37,112 bases of DNA. Source: Marine Group II euryarchaeote MED-G38 (lineage in GTDB: Archaea > Thermoplasmatota > Poseidoniia > Poseidoniales > Thalassarchaeaceae). How positions within the stretch are numbered: position 1 is the stretch's first letter; the number at the start of each line of letters is the position of its first letter. Location: positions 1 through 37,112 of the forward strand of contig NTJP01000013.1 of the NCBI GenBank assembly GCA_002457145.1. The letters are read 5' to 3'. The notes beneath the pieces are model-generated. The model saw nothing but the letters and a program-made list of their open reading frames with translations. It ran no database searches and had not been told where the DNA came from. Position numbers and translations under genes: made by a program. This document shows, in pieces, positions 8,832 through 15,360 of this stretch.

Positions 8832-8916
8832 TGGCGCCGAGAGAGGGATTTGAACCCCCGAATCCAAGGATAATGGATTTCGAATCCATCGCAATACCGG
8901 GCTATGCGATCTCGGC
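8832..8916 (-). tRNA. tRNA-Ser (anticodon CGA)
   Basis: On the minus strand the acceptor arm GCCGAGA pairs with TCTCGGC. Discriminator G and an encoded CCA follow. The anticodon stem ATGGA/TCCAT closes the loop TTCGAAA, giving CGA, which reads UCG. A long variable arm (TTATCCTTGGATTC) is the class II feature expected for serine. The T arm has GGGGG-TTCAAAT-CCCTC. Length is 85 nt with no intron. Confidence 0.95.
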
Positions 8917-8971
8917 TATATTTGTCCCAAACTTGGATTAGAAATAAGTCTGACTAGTATGTCCGAGGAGT

Positions 8972-9172
8972 ATGCGCATCGAAGTCGAGAGCCAAGGAGA
9001 AATTTTAATCATTGAATCTGAAACGTCTCTTTCTATAAATAAAATTTTGAGTAAATTAGAGATAGCACCATCTACAGTACTTGCTGTGTATGATGGAACT
9101 ATTCTTCCCCATACCTCAATAATAGAGTCAGATATAAGACTAGAACTAGTAATAGTCTCTTCAGGTGGATGA
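8972..9172 (+). CDS. Ubiquitin-like small archaeal modifier / ThiS-MoaD family protein
   Basis: The 66-residue protein has the beta-grasp pattern of ThiS, MoaD and SAMP proteins. It has two N-terminal strands (MRIEVESQGE and ILIIES), a helix (SINKILSKLEI), then VLAVYDGTILPHTSII and a final strand LELVIVSSGG. The C-terminal Gly-Gly is the reactive end, which E1-like enzymes activate to form a thiocarboxylate or an isopeptide. It could deliver sulfur for tRNA thiolation or mark proteins. Sequence alone does not separate these roles. No E1 or sulfur-transfer partner is in the window. It is divergent from tRNA-Ser. Confidence 0.82.
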   Translation: MRIEVESQGEILIIESETSLSINKILSKLEIAPSTVLAVYDGTILPHTSIIESDIRLELVIVSSGG

Positions 9173-9403
9173 TTTTATAATTCCAATTCTCTCTTGATAA
9201 ATTTTAAAATATCCTTACTCTTCAATATCTCAGTACGGATTATTTACAATATTTTTTATTATATTGAACAGACTATTAATTATTCTAAAGACATATATTC
9301 AGTTTTTACCACTTTTTTGATTTTATCCGTGACTTCGTATAGATTAAAAAATTGAAATTTTTTCTATATTATGTAAATTTAACGCTAATCTATGCTGATA
9401 AAA

Positions 9404-9511
9404 TCACTGTTTAGCCCGCTTACGTGAGGCTTTTCGTCGACGAAGTTTCTTTTTTCTCCATTTCCAACGCTGTTGCCCTCGCTTCTTCCATGCACGAGAG
9501 CCACGCTTCAT
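9404..9511 (-). CDS. rpl41e: Large-subunit ribosomal protein eL41
   Basis: I found this by reading the minus strand; it is only 35 codons long. The product starts MKRGSRAWKKRG and continues with RWKWRKKKLRRRKASRKRA. It is almost entirely Arg, Lys and Trp, with the single-helix pattern of eukaryotic and archaeal eL41 (compare yeast MRAKWRKKRTRRLKRKRRK). eL41 sits at the interface between ribosomal subunits. The gene begins about 56 nt after tRNA-Arg on the same strand, so it may share its transcript. The stop TGA at 9404-9406 is followed by AT-rich DNA. The overlapping plus-strand reading frame is a shadow. Confidence 0.82.
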   Translation of the reverse strand: MKRGSRAWKKRGQQRWKWRKKKLRRRKASRKRAKQ

Positions 9512-9567
9512 TCGGACCGCCGACTTACTGCCCCTATATGAGCGATTCGTGCATACTCTATTTTCTG

Positions 9568-9644
9568 TGGTGGGCAATACAGGATTCGAACCCGTGTCAC
9601 CGGCTTAGAAGGCCAGCATGATATCCAGACTACACCAATCGCCC
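9568..9644 (-). tRNA. tRNA-Arg (anticodon UCU)
   Basis: On the minus strand the acceptor GGGCGAT pairs with ATTGCCC, then discriminator A and an encoded CCA. The anticodon stem CTGGC/GCCGG encloses CTTCTAA, giving TCT, which reads AGA. The T arm is ACGGG-TTCGAAT-CCTGT. Length is 77 nt with CCA and no intron. AGA is a frequent arginine codon in the neighbouring AT-rich genes. Confidence 0.95.
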
Positions 9645-9699
9645 TTGGGCTTACGCGGTAGCATCTCTCTCATGAACTTAACACATGAGGTAGGGCACT

Positions 9700-10227
9700 T
9701 CATTTGATTTTGAAAAATTTAGCACATTTGGGACATCTTGTTGGAGTACTTACTCTTCTTCTGTCCCATGTATGTCCACAATCTCCACAAATCCACTGTC
9801 TTTCTGGTAATTTCTCTAATACCTGCTGTCTTAATTCTCTTAGTATTTTAGAATCTTTCAGTTTAGGAGCAGGAGCAATCTTACTAACAAGTGAACTATG
9901 TTCGCCATTATGATCAGTCAATCCCGCGGCATGCAATAATTCATGGACTAGAGTATGTAAGTACAATGATTCATCTCTGTTAAGAATTGGATTAAGTGCG
10001 ATTATGATTGGCCCGGGCGATAACTTCAATCTTCTCCTTCTAAACAACTCATTATGATTACATTCAAATCTTGTAAAACCTAATCTCGACTCTCCTTCAT
10101 CGGTCCATATTAATTTTACTTCCTTACTCAAATGATTAAGAAAAGGAGCATTTTTACCTTTTAGTAGAGATTTTATTTCTTTAATGAGACCATCAGGCAT
10201 ACTAGGTATTTTTGAAATACTAACCAT
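9700..10227 (-). CDS. SprT-like zinc metalloprotein with C-terminal zinc ribbon
   Basis: The zinc protease motif HELLH (95-99 from this start) sits in HTLVHELLHAAG, with a third histidine in LTDHNGEHS, as in SprT/Spartan-like proteins. A zinc ribbon follows with Cys147 and Cys150 in WICGDCGHTW and Cys165 and Cys168 in RCPKC. Eukaryotic Spartan cleaves DNA-protein crosslinks; the archaeal role is unproven. The frame continues upstream to 10374, but those codons lie on the back of tRNA-Ala and translate to meaningless sequence (MVDVPRFELG...). I use the ATG at 10227, preceded by GGGGAG. An ATG at 10260 is the alternative. Confidence 0.85.
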   Translation of the reverse strand: MVSISKIPSMPDGLIKEIKSLLKGKNAPFLNHLSKEVKLIWTDEGESRLGFTRFECNHNELFRRRRLKLSPGPIIIALNPILNRDESLYLHTLVHELLHAAGLTDHNGEHSSLVSKIAPAPKLKDSKILRELRQQVLEKLPERQWICGDCGHTWDRRRVSTPTRCPKCAKFFKIK

Positions 10228-10296
10228 CTCCACTCCCCTACCTACATGGTCGTATTCCATTCTCCTTAAATGGTCACCGTCAAACGGATAATCAAA

Positions 10297-10373
10297 GGGC
10301 GTGTGGCGCAGCTTGGAAGCGCGCTTCCTTGGCATGGAAGAGGCCCCGAGTTCAAATCTCGGCACGTCCACCA
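10297..10373 (+). tRNA. tRNA-Ala (anticodon GGC)
   Basis: The acceptor GGGCGTG pairs with CACGTCC and contains the G3-U70 wobble that defines alanine tRNAs. Discriminator A and encoded CCA follow. The anticodon stem CTTCC/GGAAG encloses TTGGCAT, giving GGC, which reads GCC. The T arm is CCGAG-TTCAAAT-CTCGG. It is divergent from the SprT-like gene. Confidence 0.95.
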
Positions 10374-10518
10374 TAATTGGATTTAATTTATAAAATCCGA
10401 GTCTAATTTTTATATCTATTACGGATTAATCATTTGTTCAATTAATTATAAATATAAATTTATTTTTTTATACAATCGATTAAATAAATAATTTTTTTAC
10501 TATCATTTGTATAAAAAA

Positions 10519-10530
10519 TTATATAAATAT
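10519..10530 (+). promoter_or_regulatory. Probable TATA box of the glutamine synthetase gene
   Basis: TTATATAAATAT lies in the very AT-rich 230-nt gap after tRNA-Ala, whose sequence is otherwise without clear structure. Initiation about 25 nt downstream would give a 5' leader of roughly 55 nt. Other AT-rich candidates are nearby, so the assignment is tentative. Confidence 0.4.
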
Positions 10531-10606
10531 CAGTAATTCTAGTACTATCTATGAATTAATCTTTTCAATCGAACAAATAATAAACCTAATGATAAGTGGA
10601 GGTTAC

Positions 10607-11617
10607 ATGATAGATAAGGCAAAATTGGAATATATATGGTTAGATGGTTATGAGCCCACTCAGAATATGAGAAGTAAGACATTGATTAGAAACAATTTTT
10701 CTGGCACTATTGAAGAATGTCCGATGTGGTCTTTTGATGGCTCTTCAACTAAACAAGCTGAAGGAGGGAGTTCTGATTGTTTATTGAAGCCAGTATCTAT
10801 TTTTCCCGATCCACAAAGAATTGACGGTTTTATTGTAATGTGTGAAGTTTTGAATGCAGATGGTACTCCACACCCGAGTAACGGTAGGGCAACAATCGAA
10901 GAAGATGATGATGATTTTTGGTTCGGTTATGAGCAAGAATATTTTATTATGGACGTTGATACTCAACTACCATTAGGTTTCCCTGTGGGGGGTTATCCTG
11001 GCCCACAAGGACTTTACTATTGCTCAGTTGGCGGAAAGAATACGCACGGTAGAGGACTTGTCGAGGAGCATGCAGACATGTGCTTAGAAGCTGGTATAAA
11101 TTTTGAAGGAATTAATCAAGAAGTTGCATGTGGTCAATGGGAGTTTCAGATTTTTGCAAAAGGGGCAAAGCAAGCAGGTGATCAATTATGGATAGCAAGA
11201 TATCTCTTAGATAGATTGACAGAGAAATATGGATATTATATTGAATATCACCCTAAACCTATCAAAGGTGACTGGAATGGTTCAGGAATGCATGTTAATT
11301 TTAGTGATGGAAGGATGAGAGATGAAGGTGGAGAGAAACTTTTTACTGATATTTGTGAGGCCTTTGGTAAGAATATTGATGCACACATGTCAGTTTATGG
11401 AGCCCATAACGAACTTAGATTAACAGGCCTTCATGAAACTCAATCAATAGATCAATTTTCTTATGGTATTTCAGATCGTGGAGCATCAATTCGCATACCT
11501 ATTGGAACAATAGAAGATGGTTGGAAAGGAAGACTAGAAGATAGAAGGCCCGCATCAAATGGCGACCCTTATAAAATCGGTGCAGTCGTTATTAGTACTA
11601 CTAAATCAGCATATTGA
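10607..11617 (+). CDS. Glutamine synthetase, type II (eukaryote/GlnII-like)
   Basis: It makes glutamine from glutamate, ammonia and ATP. The 336 residues match the short type II enzyme of eukaryotes and some bacteria, not the 440-470 residue GSI usual in archaea. Type II landmarks are MWSFDGSSTKQAEGGSSDC, WFGYEQEYF, GINQEVACGQWEFQI, GSGMHVNFS, NELRLTGLHETQSIDQFSYG, DRGASIRIP and GRLEDRRPASNGDPY. These hold the metal glutamates and substrate arginines. The start is set by GGAGG at 10598-10602, 4 nt before this ATG; an earlier in-frame ATG at 10589 precedes that site. The adenylylation tyrosine region of GSI is absent. Its 3' end overlaps the convergent oxidase gene by 17 nt. Confidence 0.95.
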   Translation: MIDKAKLEYIWLDGYEPTQNMRSKTLIRNNFSGTIEECPMWSFDGSSTKQAEGGSSDCLLKPVSIFPDPQRIDGFIVMCEVLNADGTPHPSNGRATIEEDDDDFWFGYEQEYFIMDVDTQLPLGFPVGGYPGPQGLYYCSVGGKNTHGRGLVEEHADMCLEAGINFEGINQEVACGQWEFQIFAKGAKQAGDQLWIARYLLDRLTEKYGYYIEYHPKPIKGDWNGSGMHVNFSDGRMRDEGGEKLFTDICEAFGKNIDAHMSVYGAHNELRLTGLHETQSIDQFSYGISDRGASIRIPIGTIEDGWKGRLEDRRPASNGDPYKIGAVVISTTKSAY

Positions 11618-12542
11618 CTTTTAGAAGTTTGACTACTTCATCAGCACAACCCCATGAAAGAGTTACACCCGCCCCTCCATGGCCATAATTATGAATTACT
11701 TTTTTATTATTAATTATTTCCAATTCAAGTCTAAGCTCATACCTAGATGGCCTCAAACCAACTGCTGAACCTACTATATTCTGTCTATCTAAATCAGGCC
11801 AAAAAACCTCGCATTTGGAGAGAATATCCTCTGTATCTTTTTTTCTAATTGTTTCGTCCCAGTCTCCTTTTTGAGCAGTTCCTCCAAGGACTGTAACATC
11901 TCTACGGGGGATGGTATATGTCAAGCTTTCAGGCCGTTGGTCATACCGGCCAAAACCTGGATCTTGTTTTATGTATACAACTTGCCCTCTTACTGGAATC
12001 ACTTCTTCATCATTTGATAATAATCTTGCACCTAGTCCTGAACAATTTACAATAAACTCACCTGGGACCTCTTCAATAGAATCAAATTCATTTGATTCAA
12101 TTGATCCTCCCAATGTCCTAAATTTTGATAATAGCCATGGCATGTAAAGATTCATTTCTATAACTGGAGCTTCTAATTCCCAGCCAAATTCATATCCTCT
12201 GATTATCTCATTTTGATTAAGAATTCTAAAATGAGGAATATTAAAACTCCATCCTGGGAGTTCACATTCTTGCTCAAGATATTCTCTTCCTAGACGCATG
12301 GAAATACATTCTACTCCTTCATTATCTCTAAGTCTTACTAATTCATTGAAGGTTTGAATTGACCATTGATTGGTTTTTTCTACTGGTTCTACAAGGAAAG
12401 GATACCACCATGCTGCAGCCACATCCGATACTGTATCAGGGCTAAATTCTTTGGAAATTATTCTTACTTTCCATCCTTGTTGTAATAATCTTATCCCTGT
12501 TGTTAAGCCTGAAACTCCTGCCCCTACAATAGTGATTTCCAT
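11601..12542 (-). CDS. D-amino-acid oxidase (FAD-dependent, DAO/DASPO family)
   Basis: It oxidatively deaminates D-amino acids to 2-oxo acids, ammonia and hydrogen peroxide. The FAD-binding Rossmann motif is at the start (MEITIVGAGVSGLTTG, GxGxxG). AAAWWYPF follows and corresponds to the conserved region after the first helix. Near the end GLRPSR supplies the substrate carboxylate arginine, and HNYGHGGAGVTLSWGCA is the DAO signature. The 313-residue length fits the family. No peroxisomal SKL-type tail is present; it ends KVNMLI. Converging on glutamine synthetase, the released ammonia could be re-assimilated next door, which is an inference from position. D-aspartate versus neutral D-amino acid preference cannot be read. 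Confidence 0.92.
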   Translation of the reverse strand: MEITIVGAGVSGLTTGIRLLQQGWKVRIISKEFSPDTVSDVAAAWWYPFLVEPVEKTNQWSIQTFNELVRLRDNEGVECISMRLGREYLEQECELPGWSFNIPHFRILNQNEIIRGYEFGWELEAPVIEMNLYMPWLLSKFRTLGGSIESNEFDSIEEVPGEFIVNCSGLGARLLSNDEEVIPVRGQVVYIKQDPGFGRYDQRPESLTYTIPRRDVTVLGGTAQKGDWDETIRKKDTEDILSKCEVFWPDLDRQNIVGSAVGLRPSRYELRLELEIINNKKVIHNYGHGGAGVTLSWGCADEVVKLLKVNMLI

Positions 12543-12627
12543 GCTTTGAGATAAAGGTAAAGTAAATCATCTAGTCGGTAAGGCAAATATCTTCAACAAA
12601 CGCCCCTCTGGAATAAATGGTGGTCAA

Positions 12628-12813
12628 TTGCCTAAAGTTAAGCGACCAAAAAAAGGATGGTACAGAATTACCAAAAAACGTCCTTTTCGTGGTCCTCCAA
12701 TAAAACCAAGTGAGAAAGGATTACCACCATGTCCAGCCTGTGGGCAATGGACTATGCAGAAAGATAACAAACGTAATGAATTATTTTGTGGCCTATGTGG
12801 TGCAATACTCTAA
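12628..12813 (+). CDS. Small zinc-ribbon protein, unknown function
   Basis: The 61 residues comprise a basic N-terminus (PKVKRPKKGWYRITKKRPFRG) and a zinc ribbon, CPACGQWTMQKDNKRNELFCGLCG, with two CxxC knuckles. Such proteins are often ribosome- or transcription-associated, but I cannot name this one. The best start is TTG at 12628, preceded by GGTGG at 12619-12623. No in-frame ATG exists upstream. It is divergent from D-amino-acid oxidase with an 85-nt gap. Confidence 0.7.
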   Translation: MPKVKRPKKGWYRITKKRPFRGPPIKPSEKGLPPCPACGQWTMQKDNKRNELFCGLCGAIL

Positions 12814-12853
12814 CCGTGCCAAATCCAATATGTGTATGCCTTCTCCGCAACAT

Positions 12854-12918
12854 GCCACTGTGATGAAAAACCGCACCGGATGCTTTGGTCATCAAGAGTG
12901 ATGGGCGATCTGAGTGGC
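12854..12918 (+). ncRNA. Candidate C/D-box-like small RNA
   Basis: A GC-richer island between two genes has the closing part of a C/D kink-turn. The left stem GCCACT (12854-12859) leads into a perfect C box GTGATGA (12860-12866). D box CTGA (12910-12913) leads into the right stem, and AGTGGC (12913-12918) is complementary to GCCACT. An outer 7-bp helix, CAAATCC (12820-12826) with GGATTTG (12923-12929), encloses the whole. A second C-like GTGATGG lies at 12898-12904, but a proper D' box and 12-nt second guide are not evident. The internal pair is therefore degenerate or the RNA is of another type. I identified no target. Confidence 0.42.
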
Positions 12919-12935
12919 GCTAGGATTTGAAAATA

Positions 12936-14510
12936 ATGAATGATGAAAAAATTATCATTGATTCACTAAACCGTAAGTTTAGAGTCCCCTATCCGACTAA
13001 ACTAAGTAACGCACCTGATGATCTAAGAATAGCCCGAAAAAGTAGTCCATGGAAAATATATTTTGGCATGGTTGGTACTGTTTTGCCCGCTTTTTTTTTA
13101 CTATATACATCACTGTTTATTATTATTGGAATTATTGATCGTAATCCAATTATGACATTATCTGGTGGTCTGTGTAGTATACCACTACTTTTTATTATAA
13201 TCTACTTATATCGCCCTCGTTTGATACACGTAAAACTTGCCATTCCTAGCGAAAAAGGTCATTTTCTTCATCCCTTACCTTCCGGGGGTTCTTTACAAAC
13301 TGACATGAAAACTGAATTAAAAAGATATATTATCAGGGATGATTCCGTACTCGATCTACCACCTACAAATCAACTCTGGCTTGTATTCATCTCTGTAGTT
13401 ATAGTCGGTATTTTATCCTCTATTCTATTTTTCTCCCAACTAGTTGGCTACATTGGAGTAATATTATTCGTAGTTATTGCAATCCCACTATGGTTGATTG
13501 GATTTTCCTTACCCGTACTTGCATGGTGGGGGACTTCTACACAATCATTGGGGTTACCAACAAAGAGGAGAGATGCAGAATCTTGGCTACTTGCGGGTAT
13601 GGTTTCTGCATTCCCTGCATTTATTTTTAATAGCTTTGCAGCCCCTGCTATAGTCCCATCATCATCTCCTTTATGGGCTAGTGATTTATTTTTACTGGCA
13701 GTTAGTGCCCCATTTTGTGAAGAAATTTTTAAAGGAGCTGCCGTAGCGTTATTTTTACCTTCTATAAAAAGTCCAAAACATGGGTTCCAAATAGGATTCA
13801 CTGTTGGTCTAGGTTTTGCATTAATAGAAAATTTTCAATATATTGGAGTTTCATTATTGGGTGGGCCATTAGGGATTACTCTTACAATTTTAATTAGAGG
13901 AATAGGTTCTATTCCGGGCCATGCAGTTTGGACTGCAATTACGGGTACTGCTATAGGTTGGTTGGTTAAAGAAAAGAAATTTAAGAATAAATTAGAATGG
14001 TATGCAAAATCTTTGTCTACTGGCGCTGTAGATTTTATTGAAGCCATAGGCATCGATTTTGATGGTGATGGTGATTTATCAGGATATAATGACTCAAATT
14101 TAGATATTAAATCCTCATTAAATAAGAATAATCCTAAACCTATTAAAAGTGAGCAACCTTGGCTATTATTGGATAAATATGGGAAAATATTCGATCAATT
14201 TGAGATTAGAAATTCTTCAAAATTAGATAATTTTGATGATAATTACCTTTCTAAAATAGTACCGGAATATCAAGTATCTTCAGGATTAATTCTTCCAAAG
14301 TCAATATACATCTCATTAGGCCTCGCTATCTTGGGACACTCTTTTTGGAATGCTAGTTCTTACTTATCATATTTCCTTCCTGAAAAATATGGACTAGGAG
14401 AAACATATTCTTCCTTGATTTCTATTTTATGGACATTAATATTGATAATCTCTATACTATTTGTCGCAAATCGTTTACTAAAAGGAATTAAAACAACAGA
14501 ATTTAATTAA
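12936..14510 (+). CDS. PrsW-family intramembrane metalloprotease-like protein
   Basis: The protein has 524 residues with several hydrophobic segments. The PrsW metal motifs appear in order: CEEIFKGAAV (Glu262, Glu263), GLGFALIENFQY, PGHAVWTAITG (His329) and LGHSFWNAS (His468). In bacteria PrsW cuts anti-sigma factors inside the membrane; the archaeal substrate is unknown. Between the third and fourth motifs lies a hydrophilic insertion of about 110 residues containing DFDGDGDLSGYND, which resembles a calcium-binding loop. ATG at 12936 is preferred to the TTG three codons earlier. It sits just downstream of the candidate small RNA. Confidence 0.85.
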   Translation: MNDEKIIIDSLNRKFRVPYPTKLSNAPDDLRIARKSSPWKIYFGMVGTVLPAFFLLYTSLFIIIGIIDRNPIMTLSGGLCSIPLLFIIIYLYRPRLIHVKLAIPSEKGHFLHPLPSGGSLQTDMKTELKRYIIRDDSVLDLPPTNQLWLVFISVVIVGILSSILFFSQLVGYIGVILFVVIAIPLWLIGFSLPVLAWWGTSTQSLGLPTKRRDAESWLLAGMVSAFPAFIFNSFAAPAIVPSSSPLWASDLFLLAVSAPFCEEIFKGAAVALFLPSIKSPKHGFQIGFTVGLGFALIENFQYIGVSLLGGPLGITLTILIRGIGSIPGHAVWTAITGTAIGWLVKEKKFKNKLEWYAKSLSTGAVDFIEAIGIDFDGDGDLSGYNDSNLDIKSSLNKNNPKPIKSEQPWLLLDKYGKIFDQFEIRNSSKLDNFDDNYLSKIVPEYQVSSGLILPKSIYISLGLAILGHSFWNASSYLSYFLPEKYGLGETYSSLISILWTLILIISILFVANRLLKGIKTTEFN

Positions 14511-14565
14511 TAATGGAAATAAATCATAAAAAATAGAATTACAAGGGAATGATTCTTGACAACAT

Positions 14566-15330
14566 ATGCTAACAGCAACACGAGGGAGTCAAGTGGAAGT
14601 GACCAGTGAACTTTTTATTTCTATATCATTAGTTACATTATTATTATCCATTTCTAAATTCTATGATTTCTTAGACTTAGGAGGTTTATTAGCCGCCTTA
14701 TCTGTTGGATTATTGGTATCTTTGCTCGGCCATTGGACTTGGTTAATTGTTTTGATGTCGTTTCTAATAATTTCTTCAATCGTAACTAAATGGAGATATG
14801 AGGAAAAAGCATTAATTTCAGTTGCAGAATCTAATGATGGTAAACGAGGTTGGAAAAATGTTTTGGCGAATGGAGGAGGAGCATCACTAATAGCTATAAT
14901 CAATTACTTTGTAGGAGGTCATGATTTAGCTTATCTATCATTTTGTGCATGCGTTGGAGTGGCCTCTTCAGATACACTCGCATCAGAAATTGGAAGCTTA
15001 GATCCAAGAACTAGAATAATCACGACATTGGAAGCAGTTCCTGCAGGAACTAATGGAGGAATGTCTCCCACGGGAACTATAGCAGCTTTTTATGGCGGCC
15101 TCATAATAGCAATAATTTCTACTCTATTAGGTGCTTTAAATGCTGACACAAACCCTCCATTATTTTTGTTCTTATGCATAACTGTAATTGGATGGTTGGG
15201 TTGCCAATTAGACTCTTTACTCGGTGCAATATTTGAAAACCGTGGCTACCTCGGAAAGCATGCAGTCAATTTCATATCAACAATAACAGGCTCAATATTG
15301 GCAATTTGGTCTGCAGTACTTTTTCTATAA
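14566..15330 (+). CDS. DUF92/TMEM19-family membrane protein
   Basis: The 254-residue polytopic membrane protein carries DUF92 landmarks. These are NGGGASLIAI, SSDTLASEIGSLDPRTRIIT, PAGTNGGMSPTGTIAAFYGG and CQLDSLLGAIFE, with acidic residues at helix ends. The family includes plant VTE6, a phytyl-phosphate kinase, so phosphorylation of a prenyl phosphate is a reasonable guess for lipid metabolism, but no substrate can be read. It starts 55 nt after the PrsW-like gene. A GTG at 14593 (VEVTSEL) is a possible later start. Confidence 0.82.
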   Translation: MLTATRGSQVEVTSELFISISLVTLLLSISKFYDFLDLGGLLAALSVGLLVSLLGHWTWLIVLMSFLIISSIVTKWRYEEKALISVAESNDGKRGWKNVLANGGGASLIAIINYFVGGHDLAYLSFCACVGVASSDTLASEIGSLDPRTRIITTLEAVPAGTNGGMSPTGTIAAFYGGLIIAIISTLLGALNADTNPPLFLFLCITVIGWLGCQLDSLLGAIFENRGYLGKHAVNFISTITGSILAIWSAVLFL

Positions 15331-15360
15331 CTAATTTTTTCAGTACAAGTAGGTAATATC

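Noticed and set aside
9173-9403. AT-rich gap after the modifier gene as a possible origin or ncRNA
   Set aside because: I see no repeated boxes, stable hairpin or reading frame; it is probably only the convergent 3' ends.
9424-9621. 65-codon plus-strand frame
   Set aside because: It covers the antisense of eL41 and tRNA-Arg.
10228-10374. N-terminal extension of the SprT-like protein
   Set aside because: The codons run through tRNA-Ala on the opposite strand and give the typical tRNA-shadow peptide MVDVPRFELG. An internal ATG with a ribosome site is more credible.
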